DNA of 64,000 bases from Cordia subcordata (lineage: Eukaryota; Streptophyta; Magnoliopsida; Boraginales; Cordiaceae), in the NCBI GenBank assembly GCA_028554755.1, contig JAPTOF010000035.1, forward strand, positions 196,001 to 260,000. Direction: 5' to 3'. Positions 1 to 12,748 of this stretch are shown piece by piece. The notes under the pieces are model-generated. The model had not been told where the DNA came from. It saw only the letters and a list, made by a program, of their open reading frames with translations, and searched no databases. How positions within the stretch are numbered: position 1 is the stretch's first letter; each line of letters starts with the position of its first letter. The translations under genes and the position numbers were made by a program.

Positions 1-180
1 CAACAAAATACTACTTGGATTGTGCAATCTAACTGTTGCACAATAATCCCATAACTGTGTATATTGCTCTCTATATTTACCATTAATATTATGCATGGCA
101 GCCTTTTTTGCTCTCATAGCCTTGAATTTGCTAACATTCACCTTAAACTTTTTTGAAGTTGACATATTTCTATTATCCAT

Positions 181-1392
181 TAAGTTGGAACCAATCTCTC
201 TCCCAAATATTTATAGTTAGCAAGACTTGTGTCACTTCTCCATCCACAATGATACTTACCTTTCATAGTTTTCACCTGAAAAGTTATAGAGTCTTGTAAA
301 GGAGATGCATGCAATCTCCATGTACATCCACGAGTCTCATGGTACTTACATTTGACAGTGACTTTTGAACTCTCATTTTTAACCCATTTGATGTCCTTCC
401 CATTCCTAATACACCAATCTCTCAACACTTTTCTGAACACTTGCACTAAAGTAAACAATGTACCAACTTGCATTTCAATTTTTTTTCATATTTACCTTTC
501 ATTATAGACAATAAATCTATTTGCTTCTTCATCAGACACACAAACTATGCAGCTTATCACTTTCAACATCACTAGACCAAGCTTCTTGACTATTCCCACT
601 AATTGACCATTTGTTTTTGCCTCTATTTTCACTATTTTCAATATCATAATCACTTTCAACAAAAGTACCCTCGTTTGCATTATTCCCTGTCTCTATATTC
701 ACATTAGTTTCAACAAAAGTATCATCATTTGCATTGTTCCCTACCTCTATATTGACATTATCATGTTCATTTGTACCTGTTTCTTCATTTCTATTAATTC
801 TTATTTCATCTTCTTCATGTCTTACTTTTTCGTTAGGCAATTCATAAGTTATTAGTTGTGGCCAAATATTTTCATTTATCAGATTTGTGATTACATTACC
901 ATGCATATCTATCACATTTAAAGGTTCATATTTTCCTTCTACAATATAAATCTCAGCAAATGAAGAATTTTCAAACACGAATTGAAATTGCCTAATACTA
1001 TTATCATCTTTAATCATAAATACACCTCCATCCAAACCTTGATGAGGCAGACTATAATAGATAGATATATTGCTACATATATCTCCAAAATCCTTGTATA
1101 TATTGTGCAAATCGAAAATAGTCAAGGTGTCCAATGGAATCAGAGGATACAATTCCTTTCTACCACCCACATAAAACAATTTAGGCTAGATTTCAAAGAA
1201 TCCCTATACCCAGATTTCAAAATCACAAGATCCATCTACCATTCTGAAATTATCATTATTATCATACACTAGGTTGTTATTATGATCATCAAAACTACTT
1301 TTATCCGAACCACATTGATCATACAGCACAAAACAATTAGAATAATTATCTGAACTACCCGTAGCCATCCTAACAAAATATGAAACACACAT
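181..1392 (-). pseudogene. MULE transposase N-terminal fragments, frameshifted
   Basis: Reading leftwards, a possible start lies near 1392-1366. A frame at 532-1179 has a PB1-like N-terminal domain of MULE transposases (FYVGGRKELYPL, then an acidic low-complexity stretch). A frame at 181-473 carries the MuDR DNA-binding zinc-finger-like domain (VKCKYHETRGCTWRLHAS, then KYHCGWR, giving Cys, Cys, His and Cys positions). These three pieces lie in different frames and need at least two frameshifts to join, so this is a decayed gene. The catalytic DDE part would lie left of base 1 and is not seen. The family assignment rests on the CxxxxxxxCxW and HC pattern and on the order of domains. Confidence 0.6.
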
Positions 1393-2059
1393 AACTCAAA
1401 GGTGTAGGAGTACAAAGCAATGTAGAAGAACAAGGTCAAAGCATAAAATGATAATTTTTTAGGTCCAACACAAAAGAAACCTTAATTTTTTAGGTTAAAG
1501 ACAAAAGAAACCCTAATTCATTATTACCGAGATGAAACCCTAATTTTTTAAGTTAAATTCAAATATTGAATCCCTAATTTCGTTATCCCCAAGAAAAAAA
1601 CCCTTACTTTTTGTATTGTTAAGACAAAACATGCATCAATGTCAGCCAAACATCTGGGGTTCGAAATAAACAAAGACCTGAAAGAACGAACAAGACATGG
1701 TCTACTTGCTAATTTAAGATTTTTTTTAACCTAAATCCAACAATGCGGACCACAATGTCATTGTTTGTCTTTGAAAGGGACCACCGACAATGATGCTTCA
1801 CTTCGACTAGGTAAAGACTACTGACTCAAATACAAGAATAATTTAAGGTCTCTGGTGGGGTAGTGTGCTCAGAGATTTGGGGGTTTTGGGGATTTTTCAA
1901 TCTAGCTAGGGATTTGATAGATTTTGGGATTTTTTAAATTGAGTTAGGGATTTTGGAGTATTTGGGATGTTTTGTTCGATTTAAGAATGTGAAAAATGAT
2001 AATAAATGTCCAGATATATATTTATACGAGGGCATGGAAGTCATTTCATGGCTTCTGTT

Positions 2060-2157
2060 AATTTTTCTAACGGTGTTAGTTAAATGGGGCGCTTAAGATC
2101 ACTTTTCAAATTTTTCTAACGGCGTTAGTTAAATGGGGCGCTTAAGATCACTTTTCA
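2060..2157. repeat. 49-bp tandem duplication in the MULE terminal region
   Basis: Two adjacent copies, 2060-2108 and 2109-2157, differ at about one base (ggtgttag versus ggcgttag). Both carry the block taaatggggcgcttaagatc. Length variation by duplication is common inside MULE terminal regions. Confidence 0.85.
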
Positions 2158-2246
2158 AAAGTTGAGGGGGTGATCAAATAGTTTATAAAGTTCAAGGACT
2201 AGTTGTGCACTTATGTCTAAGTTCAGGGGAATAATATGCTATTTAA

Positions 2247-4431
2247 TAAAAAAAAATTTATGAAATTATAAATTATTGATATTTATCTTAAAGTTAATTT
2301 ATTGTTATCCAAAATATAAATATGATTCATGATTAACTTTTATGATAAAGTTGTATTAGCATATATATTCTAATTTTTTTTTTGGTAGAAAAGAAGGGAT
2401 ATTATTAATATAATTAGCATACAACATTAGAAGCCATTTCCTGAGTTAAAAGATCTTTCAAGGATGAAAGTGATTGGGAAAACCAAATAACATGAAGATC
2501 AAATCTCGTAATAAATTTTGCGACACATTTCACAGATTACTGAATTAAAAAGACAAAAATATGCAGGCTTTGTTGCAAACAGCACTTGAGTTGATGAACC
2601 ATATCAGAGGAATTGCTACATATCCCCTCAACAGGGCATTGCAATGTCTTGTGAAGTGAATCACCACTATCATTCAATATCCACAATGTTATCGAAACAG
2701 TGCCATCTCAAAAATTCTCATAAGGACCTGCAACAAAGTCTACTAAAGTAGCATCAAAGAAGAAACCACACACAGTGGACAAGAATATAAGTTGAATTGG
2801 ACTCAAAAACCCGGGCAAAGGATGGGTCCAAGAAAATCGGGTCTAAACATCCCAAAATAAGGAATGGACCCCCTAGGCCTTAGACTTGAAGAGGTGATGG
2901 CTGAGATCACCCTATCACCTCCACAACAAGAAAAGACAGTAGGGACACGAGCATCAGGCACAAAGAGTTGTAAGCAATATGTGGAAGGAACCCAATGGCA
3001 ACAAAGCCTCTACACTTTACTCAAACCAGATTTAAAAGCAAATAACCTAAAAACATTAGATCTAAATTAAAGGATCATATCCTTCAGGTAACAAAATGTC
3101 AAGGCAGATCCAAGACCCTAACAGTTCCAATGTAAACACTTCATTGGGCTTATCGAGACTGCCTAGCGACAGCCTCAACCAACAAAGAAGAGCCAATAAA
3201 GTGGTAGCTCTTACCGAAGTCATGAGAGTGAACTAGCACAGTTATTACCGTGACACAAAAGTCTTGGCAGATTAGACCATCAATATCCTCAAATATGGTG
3301 ACATCAACCACCAAAGCAACAGACGTATCTGTCAATAACTCAAGAACACATGTTGACCCTTGGCTATCCATTAGCATAGACATCTCTGATGAATTAGTTA
3401 TATAGTCTGCATACGTAGACATATGGAGTGACACATACAGAAGTGAAAGTAAGACAAAGTGTGTCAATTGAGAGTGTAATATGGGAAAGATGGTGAAAAG
3501 AAATACAATACAAAAGGCGACATATAGAAATAGACACGAAGGAAATGATGACAAAGAAACAGACACTGAGAGGAGGTTACGACAAAGAAATTGACACCAA
3601 AGAGAAGTTGTGGCAAAGAAACTAACATCGGGGAAAAGTTATGGCAAAGAAACTAACACCGGAGAGAAGCTACGGTATGAAAATCGAAGGAAGACATGTT
3701 ACGCTTGAAGAGAGAAAACAGAGTAATTCTATTCTAAATTCAAACAAATTCTAATTGTATGTAATTATTTTAAAGTACTTCTACAAATAGAGTTATTTGT
3801 ATGGTAAAAGTTGTATTAAGAGAACTAGAACAACTTTCTCGTGCTTCGCATGAATTAATTTATTTTTAATAGTAAAAGTTAAATTTTTATTTAGTTTGTT
3901 TATTTTTAATTAGAACAATAAATTGTTATATATAAAACTTGTGTGTCAATAACATGATAATTACGAATAAACTAAATTAAAAAATAATCCCAAGAAATTA
4001 TATGTGTAGGCTTGAGTGCAAAATAGAACATGTAGTAATATTAAACAATTAAACTAAAATTAGAACAACTAATTGAATATGCGAGTAATATAGATTAATT
4101 AAACAAAATAAAATGAATTGAAATAAGAAAACAATATCTATAAGAAAGAAAGTGAGAAAAATCAAATGTGAATTAGGATTGAAGCTAGTGTTGGACTCAA
4201 TTTCATAAAAAATTTAGGGTGTTACGATATTGACAGTTTCTTGCACAAACCTCCCAAGATATAGCAATTTACAACAGAAGTACACCAAATTACAAAATCA
4301 CTCAAATCTAAAAATTTAGAACTCTTTCCACAAAGAAAAGGTAAAAACTAAAAATGATGTTGAAACCTACTTTATGCAATGCAAGGTGAAAGTAAGTTTG
4401 AATGCTTATAAAACCCCAATAAAAATACAAA
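2247..4431. other. Gene-free stretch with degenerate repeats
   Basis: No gene is supported. Open frames at 2864-3070 (+) and 3150-3566 (-) match no family I know and lack gene context. At about 3550-3680 a degenerate repeat of roughly 33 bp recurs around the phrase tggcaaagaaactaacac. From 3740 to 4430 the sequence is AT-rich and featureless. Confidence 0.5.
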
Positions 4432-4780
4432 TGTTATAAAGAAAGAAATATATAGAGAGAAAATATAAAGAGGATTAAACTTTATTTTAATCTCTCAAAT
4501 ATGCTCTACAACTCCTACAAATCTTTGTCTACTAATTATTTCTTCTACTGCTTTCTTACTTCCATCGCTTTGCTATGCCTAATTATACCTATTTATAGGC
4601 AAAGAGAGGAGACAAGATATTAAATGTAGGAGAAAACTGTTTGACAAATCTTACAAAAATCATGCAATTGAACTTATTTCCCAAACTTGTAAAATTTCTT
4701 TTTCTCTCCATTTGTCAAAGTTTGTAGGTTGTGCTTGACTTTTGCAGGTAAGCCACATGAATGTCCATTCATTCACAGCA
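4432..4780 (-). repeat. 3' LTR of the minus-strand copia element
   Basis: Starts tgttataaag and ends cattcacagca. It aligns along its length with 10366-10727, including the shared block tatttataggcaaagagagg, with many substitutions. Confidence 0.88.
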
Positions 4781-6880
4781 CTTCCCTTTGGATATTCATC
4801 ACAAGAATATGCCTCGTTAATACCTTGCTCGAAAAAACCCAATGGAAAAAAACTTAGTGAAGGAAAAGGAGTACAATTTCCTCGTTATACGCTTCATGCT
4901 GCCTCATTAAAAATCATGCTAGGAAAATCCAGTGGGACAAAACCTAGGCTAAAGGAAAAAGAGTATTAGACGTATAATTCTCCTCCTTATGAAGGCCATC
5001 AGGAGTAATCTTTGAGTCATCGTATGCCAATCTTGTGTACCAATTTCTCCAATGTTGCTGCAGGTAATGTTTTTGTAAACAAGTCTGCTAAATTCTCACT
5101 TGAGCAAATTTGACATACATCAATCTCTCCTTTTTTTTGGAGTTCATGTGTAAAGAAGAACTTCGGTAAAATATGTTTAGTTATATCACCTTTGATATAG
5201 TCTCTTTTAACTTGAGCAATACAAGCAATATTGTCTTCATACAGTATGGTTTGTCTTCTTTTACTAATTGAAATGTTGCATTCTTCTTTAATATGTTGAG
5301 TTAAAGACCTCAACCATACACATTCTCAACTCAGTTCATGTAATGCAAGCATTTCAGGATGATTTGAGGAGGTGGCAGCAATAGTCTGCTTTGTTGAGCA
5401 CCAGGAAACAGCTATGACCATCATATGTGAAGAGATATCCAGTTTGAGATCGTCTTTTATATTGGTTAGATAAATATCCAGCATCTACATACCTTATTAA
5501 TGCTGGATGTGTATGCTTTGAATACGATAAGCCCATATCAATTGTTCCATGAATATAACGTAATACATGTTTAATACCTGCCTAATGTCTTCGTGTTGGT
5601 GTAGCACTAAATCTTGCTATTAGATTTTCAGAAAATGCAATATTTGGACGTGTATTGTTAGCAAGATATATTAATGCACCAATTGCACTAAGATACGGTA
5701 CTTCATGGCCAAGTATTTCTTCATTATTTTCTCGAGGACGAAAAGGGTCTTTTTGATATCAAGAGATCGAACAACCATTGGAGTACTCAATGGATAGGCT
5801 TTGTCCATATTAAATTTCTTTAGAACTTTTTCAGTACAAGTCTTTTAGTGAACTAAAATTGCGCTTGACAAAAGCTCAATTTGCAGGCCGAGACAAAATT
5901 TAGTTTTACCTAGATCTTTCATCTCAAATTCTTTACATAAATATGCAACTGCTACTATAAGCTCTTTAATAGTCCCTATGATGTTTAAATCATCAATATA
6001 TATAACAATAATAACAAATCCATTTTTTGATTTCTTGATAAAAACACATGGGCTTATAAGACTATTTACATATCCTTCCTTTAGAAGGTATATACTCAGA
6101 TGATTATACCACATTCGTCTAGATTGTTTTAATCCATACAAAGATTTTTGAAATTTAATGGAACACATTTCTCGAGGATTTGACTTATATGTTTCAGGCA
6201 TATTCATTCCTTTAGGAACTTTCATATAAATATCACTATAAAGTGACCCATATAAATATGTTGTCATTACATCCATAAGATACATATGAAGTCTTTCGCA
6301 AATTACTAGGCTGATTAAATATCTAAATATAATTGCATCCACCTTGGGAGAATATGTCTTCTCATAATCAATTCTAGGTCTTTGGAAAAAACCTTGTGCT
6401 ACAAGTCGTGCCTTATATATCACAATTTCATTGTTTTCATTTCATTTTCGCACGAATACGCACTTGTAGCTTACAAGCCTTATTTTCAGGTGTTTGGACT
6501 AGAGGTCTAAAAACTTTATGCTTTGCAAGAAAATTTAATTCAACCTCTATTGCATCTTTTCATTTAAGCGAATCATTTCTATATCGACATTCTTAAATGG
6601 ACTTTGATTCATAATCCTCGCTTTCTATCATTAATTCAGTGGCTACCGCATATGAAAATTTTTATTAATAACAATTTCATTTTGGTTTGATCTTTTTCCT
6701 GTAGAAATATAATTAATTGAGATCTCTTTATTTTCAATTTCGTTGCTAAAATGCAATTTTATTTTCTATTGATGAAATCAAATCAATGAGAAATAGTTCA
6801 AATGAAAAAAATATTGTACCGAATTTACTTCTTCAATCTTGATGATTGCTTATTCATAGGCTATTATGAGTTGAAGACAA

Positions 6881-6960
6881 GCCATTATGGTGAAATTGGT
6901 AGACACGCTACTCTTAGGAAGCAGTGCTAAAGCATCTCGGTTTGAGTCCGAGTGGCGGCA
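6881..6960 (+). tRNA. trnL-UAG: Plastid-derived tRNA-Leu(UAG), decayed copy
   Basis: The sequence has the plastid tRNA-Leu form: a D-arm with tggtgaaattggtagacac, anticodon TAG in the loop ctcttagga, a long variable arm and the T-arm ggtttgagtcc. Compared with the plastid gene as I remember it, the differences are nearly all C-to-T or G-to-A (acceptor arm, anticodon stem, variable arm, and T-loop ttcga to tttga). The acceptor stem now has an A-C mismatch. This is a nuclear fossil and is not expected to be charged or used. Confidence 0.9.
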
Positions 6961-7062
6961 TGCCATCTTCTAAAAAAGATAAATAGATCCTATAATGAAT
7001 TCAATTCCCGATTTCCATTTTGTAATTAAAATTTAGGGAAATTTCCTTTTTTAAGATTTTTT

Positions 7063-7104
7063 ATGATATTTTCAACTTTAGAGCATATATTAACTCATAT
7101 TTCT
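7063..7104 (+). pseudogene. ccsA: First 14 codons of plastid ccsA
   Basis: The frame MIFSTLEHILTHIS begins about 100 bases after trnL-UAG, as in plastid genomes, where ccsA encodes the CcsA/ResC-type cytochrome c assembly protein. The frame is cut by copia sequence straight after. Confidence 0.85.
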
Positions 7105-10100
7105 TCTAGCGGGAGCATTTCGAGCTGGAACATGTGACTTAGCCACTCTTTTTGTATCAGTGACCACATATGGCAATTGATGAGCAATCCTCGGTAGATG
7201 AATAATTTTTTGAACTTTTTGTTCAGATAGATTTGTGCGAGGATCAAAATGAGCCATAGATCATGCATTCTATGTAATTTCTTGCTTTTTTAGCTTTTGT
7301 TTTTCTCCCCTTAATGCTGGGAATACTATTTCGTCAAACTTGTAATCAGTAAAACGTGCAGTAAAAAGATCTCCAATTAAGGGTTCAAAATATTTAATAA
7401 TTGATGGAGATGTAGTAGAGCAATTGCAACATATATTGCACAACTAAATATTTTTAAATAGGATATATTTGGTTCTTTACTAGAAACCAATTGTAAAGGG
7501 GAATATTTATGATAAGCAGTTGGTTTTATCCAAACCAGTGTTGCAGCATGCAATGTGGCATGTCCCGAAGCAAAATTAGGCAACTTAGTTCTCATAAGTA
7601 GTGGTCTAGTGATTAGCTGTAGACGTTTAATAAGAGACTCTGCTAAACCATTTTGAGTATGAGTGTGAGCCACATGATGCTTAACTATAATCCCAATTGA
7701 TGTACAATAATTATTAAAAGATTGGGATGTAAATTCTCCTGCATTATCAAGATGAATTTTCTTAATTGTATGATTCGGAAATTATGCATGTAAGTGGATT
7801 ATTTGTGCAAGGGGTCTTACAAATTCCATATTTCTAGTGACTTGTAGAGGCATCTATTAATATTATAAAATGTCGAAATGGTCCACATGTTGGAAAAATA
7901 GACCCATATATGTCCCTTTGAATTCATTCTAAGAATGCAAGATTTTTAGCATCAATTTTCATTAGAGATGGCCTTATAATCAATTTCTCTTTGGCACAAA
8001 CAGCACTTGAAAATTCATTTGATAAGAGTACTTTTTGACTCTTTAATAATAAGTGCCCATGTGAAGTTTCAATAATTCGTCTCATCATTATTGGGCCTGG
8101 ATGTCCAAGGCGATCATGCCAAAGAGTGAAACTCTTTGGATCAATTATCTTTTGTTTTATTACAGCATGTGATTCCACAGAATTATATAAGTCCAATATA
8201 GTCCAGAAGATAATGCTGGCAATTTTTCTAATATATGCTTTTTTCCAGATATAAGCAATGTGATATAGAGATATTCTTTATTGTCTTTCTTTATGGTTTC
8301 AATATGATAACAATTTTCTTTTATATCTTTAAAACTTAGTAGATTTTTTTGTGATCTACTTGACTATAAAGCATCACTTATTATCTTTGTTCCTCCCGGG
8401 AACATAACACAAGCTCTACAAGAGCCTTTAATTAACTTTGCAAAACCAGCTATTTTATTGACTTTTGCATCAACTAATTTTAGCTGGGAGAAATACTTCT
8501 TATTTTTTAGAATAATATGTGTTGTAGCACTATCAGCCAAACATATTTCTCCATCATTGATATGATGCAAATCCAAAGTTCTTCATATTAGGAATAAAGA
8601 AAATAGACAAATATTAGCAAAGATATAACATTTATTTCGTAAAAGATAGATATTACATTTAAACTAAAGTTAAGCAAAGTGACAAACAGTTCGACATAAT
8701 AAAAATGTTCTATTTTTACATAAAGATTAATTTGGATGGACATTTCCATCACCAATCAGTTGCTCAATATTTTCAATAGCATATTTAAAGAAGTCAAAGC
8801 ACTTAAGGTGTGTGTAATTCATTTGAGTATTTTGTTCAACAAGATTTGTCTCCATACCTTTTCCTTTCAACGAAACTTGATAAAGATCTATACGATATTT
8901 AATAGTACGACATGTTTGATGCCAATGTCCTTTCATGCCATATCTGTAGCAAGTACTTTCAGTATGTCATAAAGATTTGTTTCGTGGATTATTTCTTTTG
9001 CCGTAGTTTTCTTGTCTTTTGAAATTTGGTCTATTTGACCTATGAAAATTACGACCATTACTATGTCTATAACCATGGCCACGACCACGACCATATCCAC
9101 GACCACGCCCATGACCATAATTATTTGATGATGTAGCATTCACCTTAGGAGATGTAATTTCACTTATTTTAGGAAATGGTTCTGAGCTAGTTGGCCATGT
9201 TTGATTGTTTTTCATAAATAGCTCATTATTTTGCTTGGCAATGAGAAGACATAAGATTAGCTTAGAATATTTTTCGAAACCACGTTCTTTGTATTGTTGT
9301 TGTAAGAACATATTAGAGACGTGGAAAGTAAAGAATGTCTTCTCTAACATGTCTTCATCAGTGATCTTTTCTCTGCATAAGTTCAATTGTGAATTAATTC
9401 TACATACAGCGAATTTATACTCCTTTACAGTTTTAAAATCTTACAACCGTAGGTAAATCCACTCATAGCGAACTTTAGGAAGGATCACTATTTTATGATG
9501 ATCAATTCTTTCCTTCAAATTTTGCCAAAAGACTTATGGATCCTTTACTGTAAGGTATTCGGCTTTAAGCCGTTCATGAAGATAATGATAAAGGAATATT
9601 AATACTTTAGCGCGATCTTGTAAAGATGCATTATTTTGTTCTTTAATTGTTTCTCCAAGATCCTTGGCATTGAGATGTATTTTGGCATCAAGGATTCATG
9701 ATAAATAGTTGTTGCCAGAAATATCAAGAGCTACAAACCCAAGCTTAATGAGTTTTGTTATTATGAATCTACCACATCTAAAAAAAAATTAGTAAATGAA
9801 ATAATAATATATTTATCTAAAGTACCTTGTTGACCAGTAATATAGGCATACAGAAAGAAATTAAAATATTACAAATATCATATATGAGACTTATAAGCAT
9901 GTCATAATATAATGATATTAATTTCAAATGTAAATAACATGTTAGTGTAATCATTATAATTAGTCATTATATAATTATATTAGTGTTTATGTCCTTAGAA
10001 GTCATCATTTTTTTCTAATTAAATCATCATAATCTCATGTTCAAAATTCAAGGTGATCACGTCCTCAAAAGTCATGGTAATTAGGTCTTCTGAAAAATTA

Positions 10101-10365
10101 CAGTATTTGTTATTATTTTATTTTATCAGTGTTATTTAATTAAAGAGGAAATATTGCAATAATCTATTCTAGAAGAAATAATATAACAGAATTTATTTCT
10201 AGAATAAATGCAATGTAAAATAAATAAGGTAGTAAAAACTTTATGCTATAGATATGATGTAATGCCAAAAATAGAATAAGAACTGTTACCCAAATTTTTT
10301 CTAGAATCATGCTCCTTTTAATAATTTGTAAAATTTCTTGTTGGCAGAAACTAGTGTTGATAACG

Positions 10366-10727
10366 TGTTATAAAATAATTATGAAAGAGAGAAATATGCG
10401 GAGAGAAAATATAAAGAGGATTAAACTTTATATTAATCTCTCGAATATGCTTTACAACTTTTGCAAATCTTTCTCTTTTAATTATTTCTTCTATTTCTTC
10501 CTTACTTCCATCTCTTTGCTATGCCTAATCATAACTATTTATAGGCAAAGAGAGGAGACAAAACATTAAATATAGGAGAAAACTTGTTTGACAAATCTTG
10601 TAAAAATCATGCAATTGAACTTATTTCCAAAACTTGTCAAATTTCTTTTTCTCTTCATTTGTCAAAGTTTGTAGGTTGTGCTTGACTTTTGCAAGTAAGC
10701 CACGTGAATGTCCATTCATTCACAGCA
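10366..10727 (-). repeat. 5' LTR of the minus-strand copia element
   Basis: Starts tgttataaaa and ends cattcacagca. The plus-strand bases just left of it (ctagtgttgataacg) take the place of the primer-binding region. The divergence from the left LTR suggests an old insertion. Confidence 0.88.
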
Positions 10728-10732
10728 GCAAA

Positions 10733-11829
10733 CTATATATAGAAGAAAATCAGCTCAAATTAATTGACACTTATTAGAAATGGAACCAAATGTATGTAAT
10801 CGCATAATGTTATCATGTACATGCATAGCACCCAATCACAAGTTATTATGACTTAGTCATAAGGTCACCACTTTGATTACAAAGCTTTGTAACTTTCTAA
10901 GCAAGAACTATGATAATAAAGATACCAATAATTATATCAAATGATATAATTATTTTATTATGCTCTTGCATTTTTGACTTGGAAATGAGGAAAAAAAAGA
11001 GCACAATTTTAATATTTTTTCAGATGAGTTGGCAACTTAATGAGAATTGATATGGCAAGCGTCTTCAATTACCATTCCTTAAAACTTTAAAATATATATA
11101 GATATATATATATATATGTAGCTATAGATTCCCCTTCTGGCCTTCTCATATTTTTACGCTTTATTATATTCTCTATGTATTTTTTTATTTTTAATTATTT
11201 TTATAATAAAAGTGTAATTTTAAATCTAAACTTTGTGAAATATGAGGTATAATGGTTTGAATTTTATAACATTCAACAAAAGGGTTTGAACTTATGAAAG
11301 GTATTATTTTAGACATTGTTAACTAATTGCATTAATTTTGTGTTATATGGGTTTTTTTCAATTGAATCTTACTTTTACTTCACTTTTCCTGCATGACATT
11401 GCAAATTCAACTTGACATATATATACAAATACAACAATTTCAAGCTAGATCGTACACCCACACATATATATTTGCATGTATAATATTTTTGACTTAATTT
11501 AAGTCTCTCAATTAGTAACATAAGCTCCACAATTTTTTTCTTTTCTAAGTATAAAAAATAAAAATGTTTGAAATTTGAAAAATACAAATAATTATGTCTA
11601 TCAAGCACTCAAAATTTTAATATATATGTGTGTGTGTGTGTGTGTGTGCATGTGTGCACGCATGCTCCATTTTTAAGTTAAAAATAATAATAAAATTACG
11701 AAAAAAAGGGGCCTGTATATACCAAAAAGGCCTAAGGCTCAACTTTTTTTTCCCTTTGTACAATGGGCATGGTTAAAAGATTTAGTGTAGCTTGGAATTT
11801 TATACATAGATATGTATACATTAAAATTC
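10733..11829. other. AT-rich spacer with short microsatellites
   Basis: No gene is supported. Short TA runs occur near 11093-11117 and a TG run near 11628-11651. The minus-strand open frame at 11375-11608 is low-complexity and not credible as a gene. Confidence 0.6.
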
Positions 11830-11834
11830 AAAAG

Positions 11835-12184
11835 TGATGCAGCCCAATACTCAAAATTTTATTATTTTAGTTGGTAATTAGACTCGGTTAATTTAGGATT
11901 TGTTATTAAGTCTTAGTTATATCATGATTAGTTTATTAGTTATTTTAATATGGAAAGAATTGGTATAACCAAATCTTATTTAGTTTTGGATTCCTGAAAT
12001 AGACTATATATAAGGGTGAAAGTTTTCATTAATAGACAACTTTTCTAGAAATTATTCAATAATATTTTTATTCTTTCTCTTAGGGTTTACTTTCTTGGAA
12101 ATTTCTTCGCTAATTTCAGCATTGAAATTGAGCACCTTGATTCTCCTTCTTTCTTGTTATATTCTCTAAATATCTGCTGTATTA
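11835..12184 (+). repeat. 5' LTR of the gypsy element
   Basis: Starts tgatgcagcccaatac and aligns with 25063-25362. It contains actatatataagg, a plausible TATA box. It is about 50 bp longer than the 3' LTR because of indels in the first half. Confidence 0.88.
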
Positions 12185-12470
12185 GTTGGCTATCAGAGCA
12201 AGGTTTACTTTAGCTAATTTCAAATTCACGATACCTTTAAGGAAAGGAAAAGGTCGTGGTGCAGCAGCTGGAGTTTTTCCCCCTAATTAACAACAACAAG
12301 ATGGAGAAATATAAAAGTTGAAAAGACAAGTTAAAACCTTAACCCAATGCCTCATGCAACTGAAAGCGTCCAATTCATTATGATTATTATGATGAGTCGG
12401 AGGAAGAGATGATTGAAAACCCATTTCATAATTGTGTATAATGACATGTGTCTTTTGTACGGGAAGGATA

Positions 12471-12734
12471 TGTTAGCAATGCAGTTCCAATACAAAATTA
12501 AAAGGAATAGAAGTTAGTTATGCTCCAGCTATCAAGTCAGTTTTATTAGCTGTACAGAATTAATAGGAATAGAAGTTAGTTATGCTACAGCTGTCAAGTT
12601 AGTTTTAGTATCCAGAAGCTTCTATTGTAACTAACTACTACTAGTATTGACATCTATAAATAGGTGTCCTTGTTACTTTTCTAAAATTAATGAAAAACAC
12701 CTTTATTCTAATCATTTTTCTTTAGATTTCATCA
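12471..12734 (+). repeat. 5' LTR of the nested copia, with promoter
   Basis: It contains two imperfect copies of a unit of about 65 bp (ggaatagaagttagttatgct) and a good TATA box, ctataaatagg, at about 12654-12664, expected to start transcription of the element. Confidence 0.9.
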
Positions 12735-12748
12735 TGGTAATCAGAGCC
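12735..12748 (+). other. Primer-binding site, initiator-Met tRNA type
   Basis: tggtaatcagagcc sits directly after the LTR end. It is the usual tggtatcagagcc with one extra A. Confidence 0.8.

Larger units (their letters stand above)
1..2246 (-). mobile_element. Mutator-like transposable element (MULE), 5' part, runs off the left edge
   Basis: Minus-strand reading frames at 181-1392 resemble the N-terminal part of a plant MULE transposase. The sequence from about 1980 to 2246 has the look of a MULE terminal region: a run about a strand of open sequence, ending near the phrase gggaataatatgctattt. The element continues left of base 1, so its other end and target duplication cannot be seen. The right boundary is estimated by eye from composition, not from a matched terminal repeat. 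Confidence 0.6.
6800..7105 (+). other. Nuclear plastid DNA insertion (NUPT) inside the copia element
   Basis: The stretch holds plastid trnL-UAG (6881-6960), the known intergenic spacer, and the first codons of ccsA (7063-7104), in the plastid order and on one strand. Copia sequence resumes on both sides: the minus-strand frame reads NEIENKEISINY up to about 6755, and copia integrase-region sequence starts at about 7106. The right junction is sharp to within a few bases. The left junction lies somewhere in 6756-6850, because I cannot tell plastid spacer from copia there by eye. Confidence 0.85.
5017..9780 (-). pseudogene. Copia gag-pol remnant, minus strand
   Basis: Gag lies at about 8967-9780 (UBN2-type core, then a Gly-Arg rich tract). 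The zinc knuckle near 8900-8960 reads CYRYGMKGHWHQTC, so the second Cys of CxxCxxxxHxxxxC is Tyr. Protease near 8364-8576 has LADSATTH, where DSG is usual. The GAG-pre-integrase motif LWHDRLGHPG is at 7924-8196 and an integrase fragment with QNGLAESLIKR at 7377-7673. Reverse transcriptase at 5845-6423 has KARLVAQGF, SLYGLKQ and YIDD. RNase H at 5017-5536 ends with the ADLFTKTLP motif typical of copia. The parts lie in different frames with stops between them, so no polyprotein can be made. Confidence 0.88.
4432..10727 (-). mobile_element. Ty1/copia LTR retrotransposon, old, minus strand
   Basis: Two direct repeats (4432-4780 and 10366-10727) share long blocks, begin TG and end CA. They are flanked by acaaa (4427-4431) and gcaaa (10728-10732), a 4-of-5 match to a target duplication. 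Next to the left LTR the plus strand reads cttccctttgg, whose complement is a purine tract as expected for minus-strand priming. Coding remnants run right to left in copia order: gag, zinc knuckle, protease, integrase, reverse transcriptase, RNase H. Many stops and frameshifts mark it as dead. A plastid fragment interrupts it at about 6.8-7.1 kb. Confidence 0.9.

Noticed and set aside
2864..3070. 68-codon frame as a gene
   Set aside because: No recognisable family, no introns or promoter context, and it lies between transposon remnants.
6881..6960. Functional nuclear tRNA-Leu gene
   Set aside because: It is a plastid trnL-UAG copy with ccsA start downstream, a mismatched acceptor stem and deamination-type changes, inside a dead retrotransposon.
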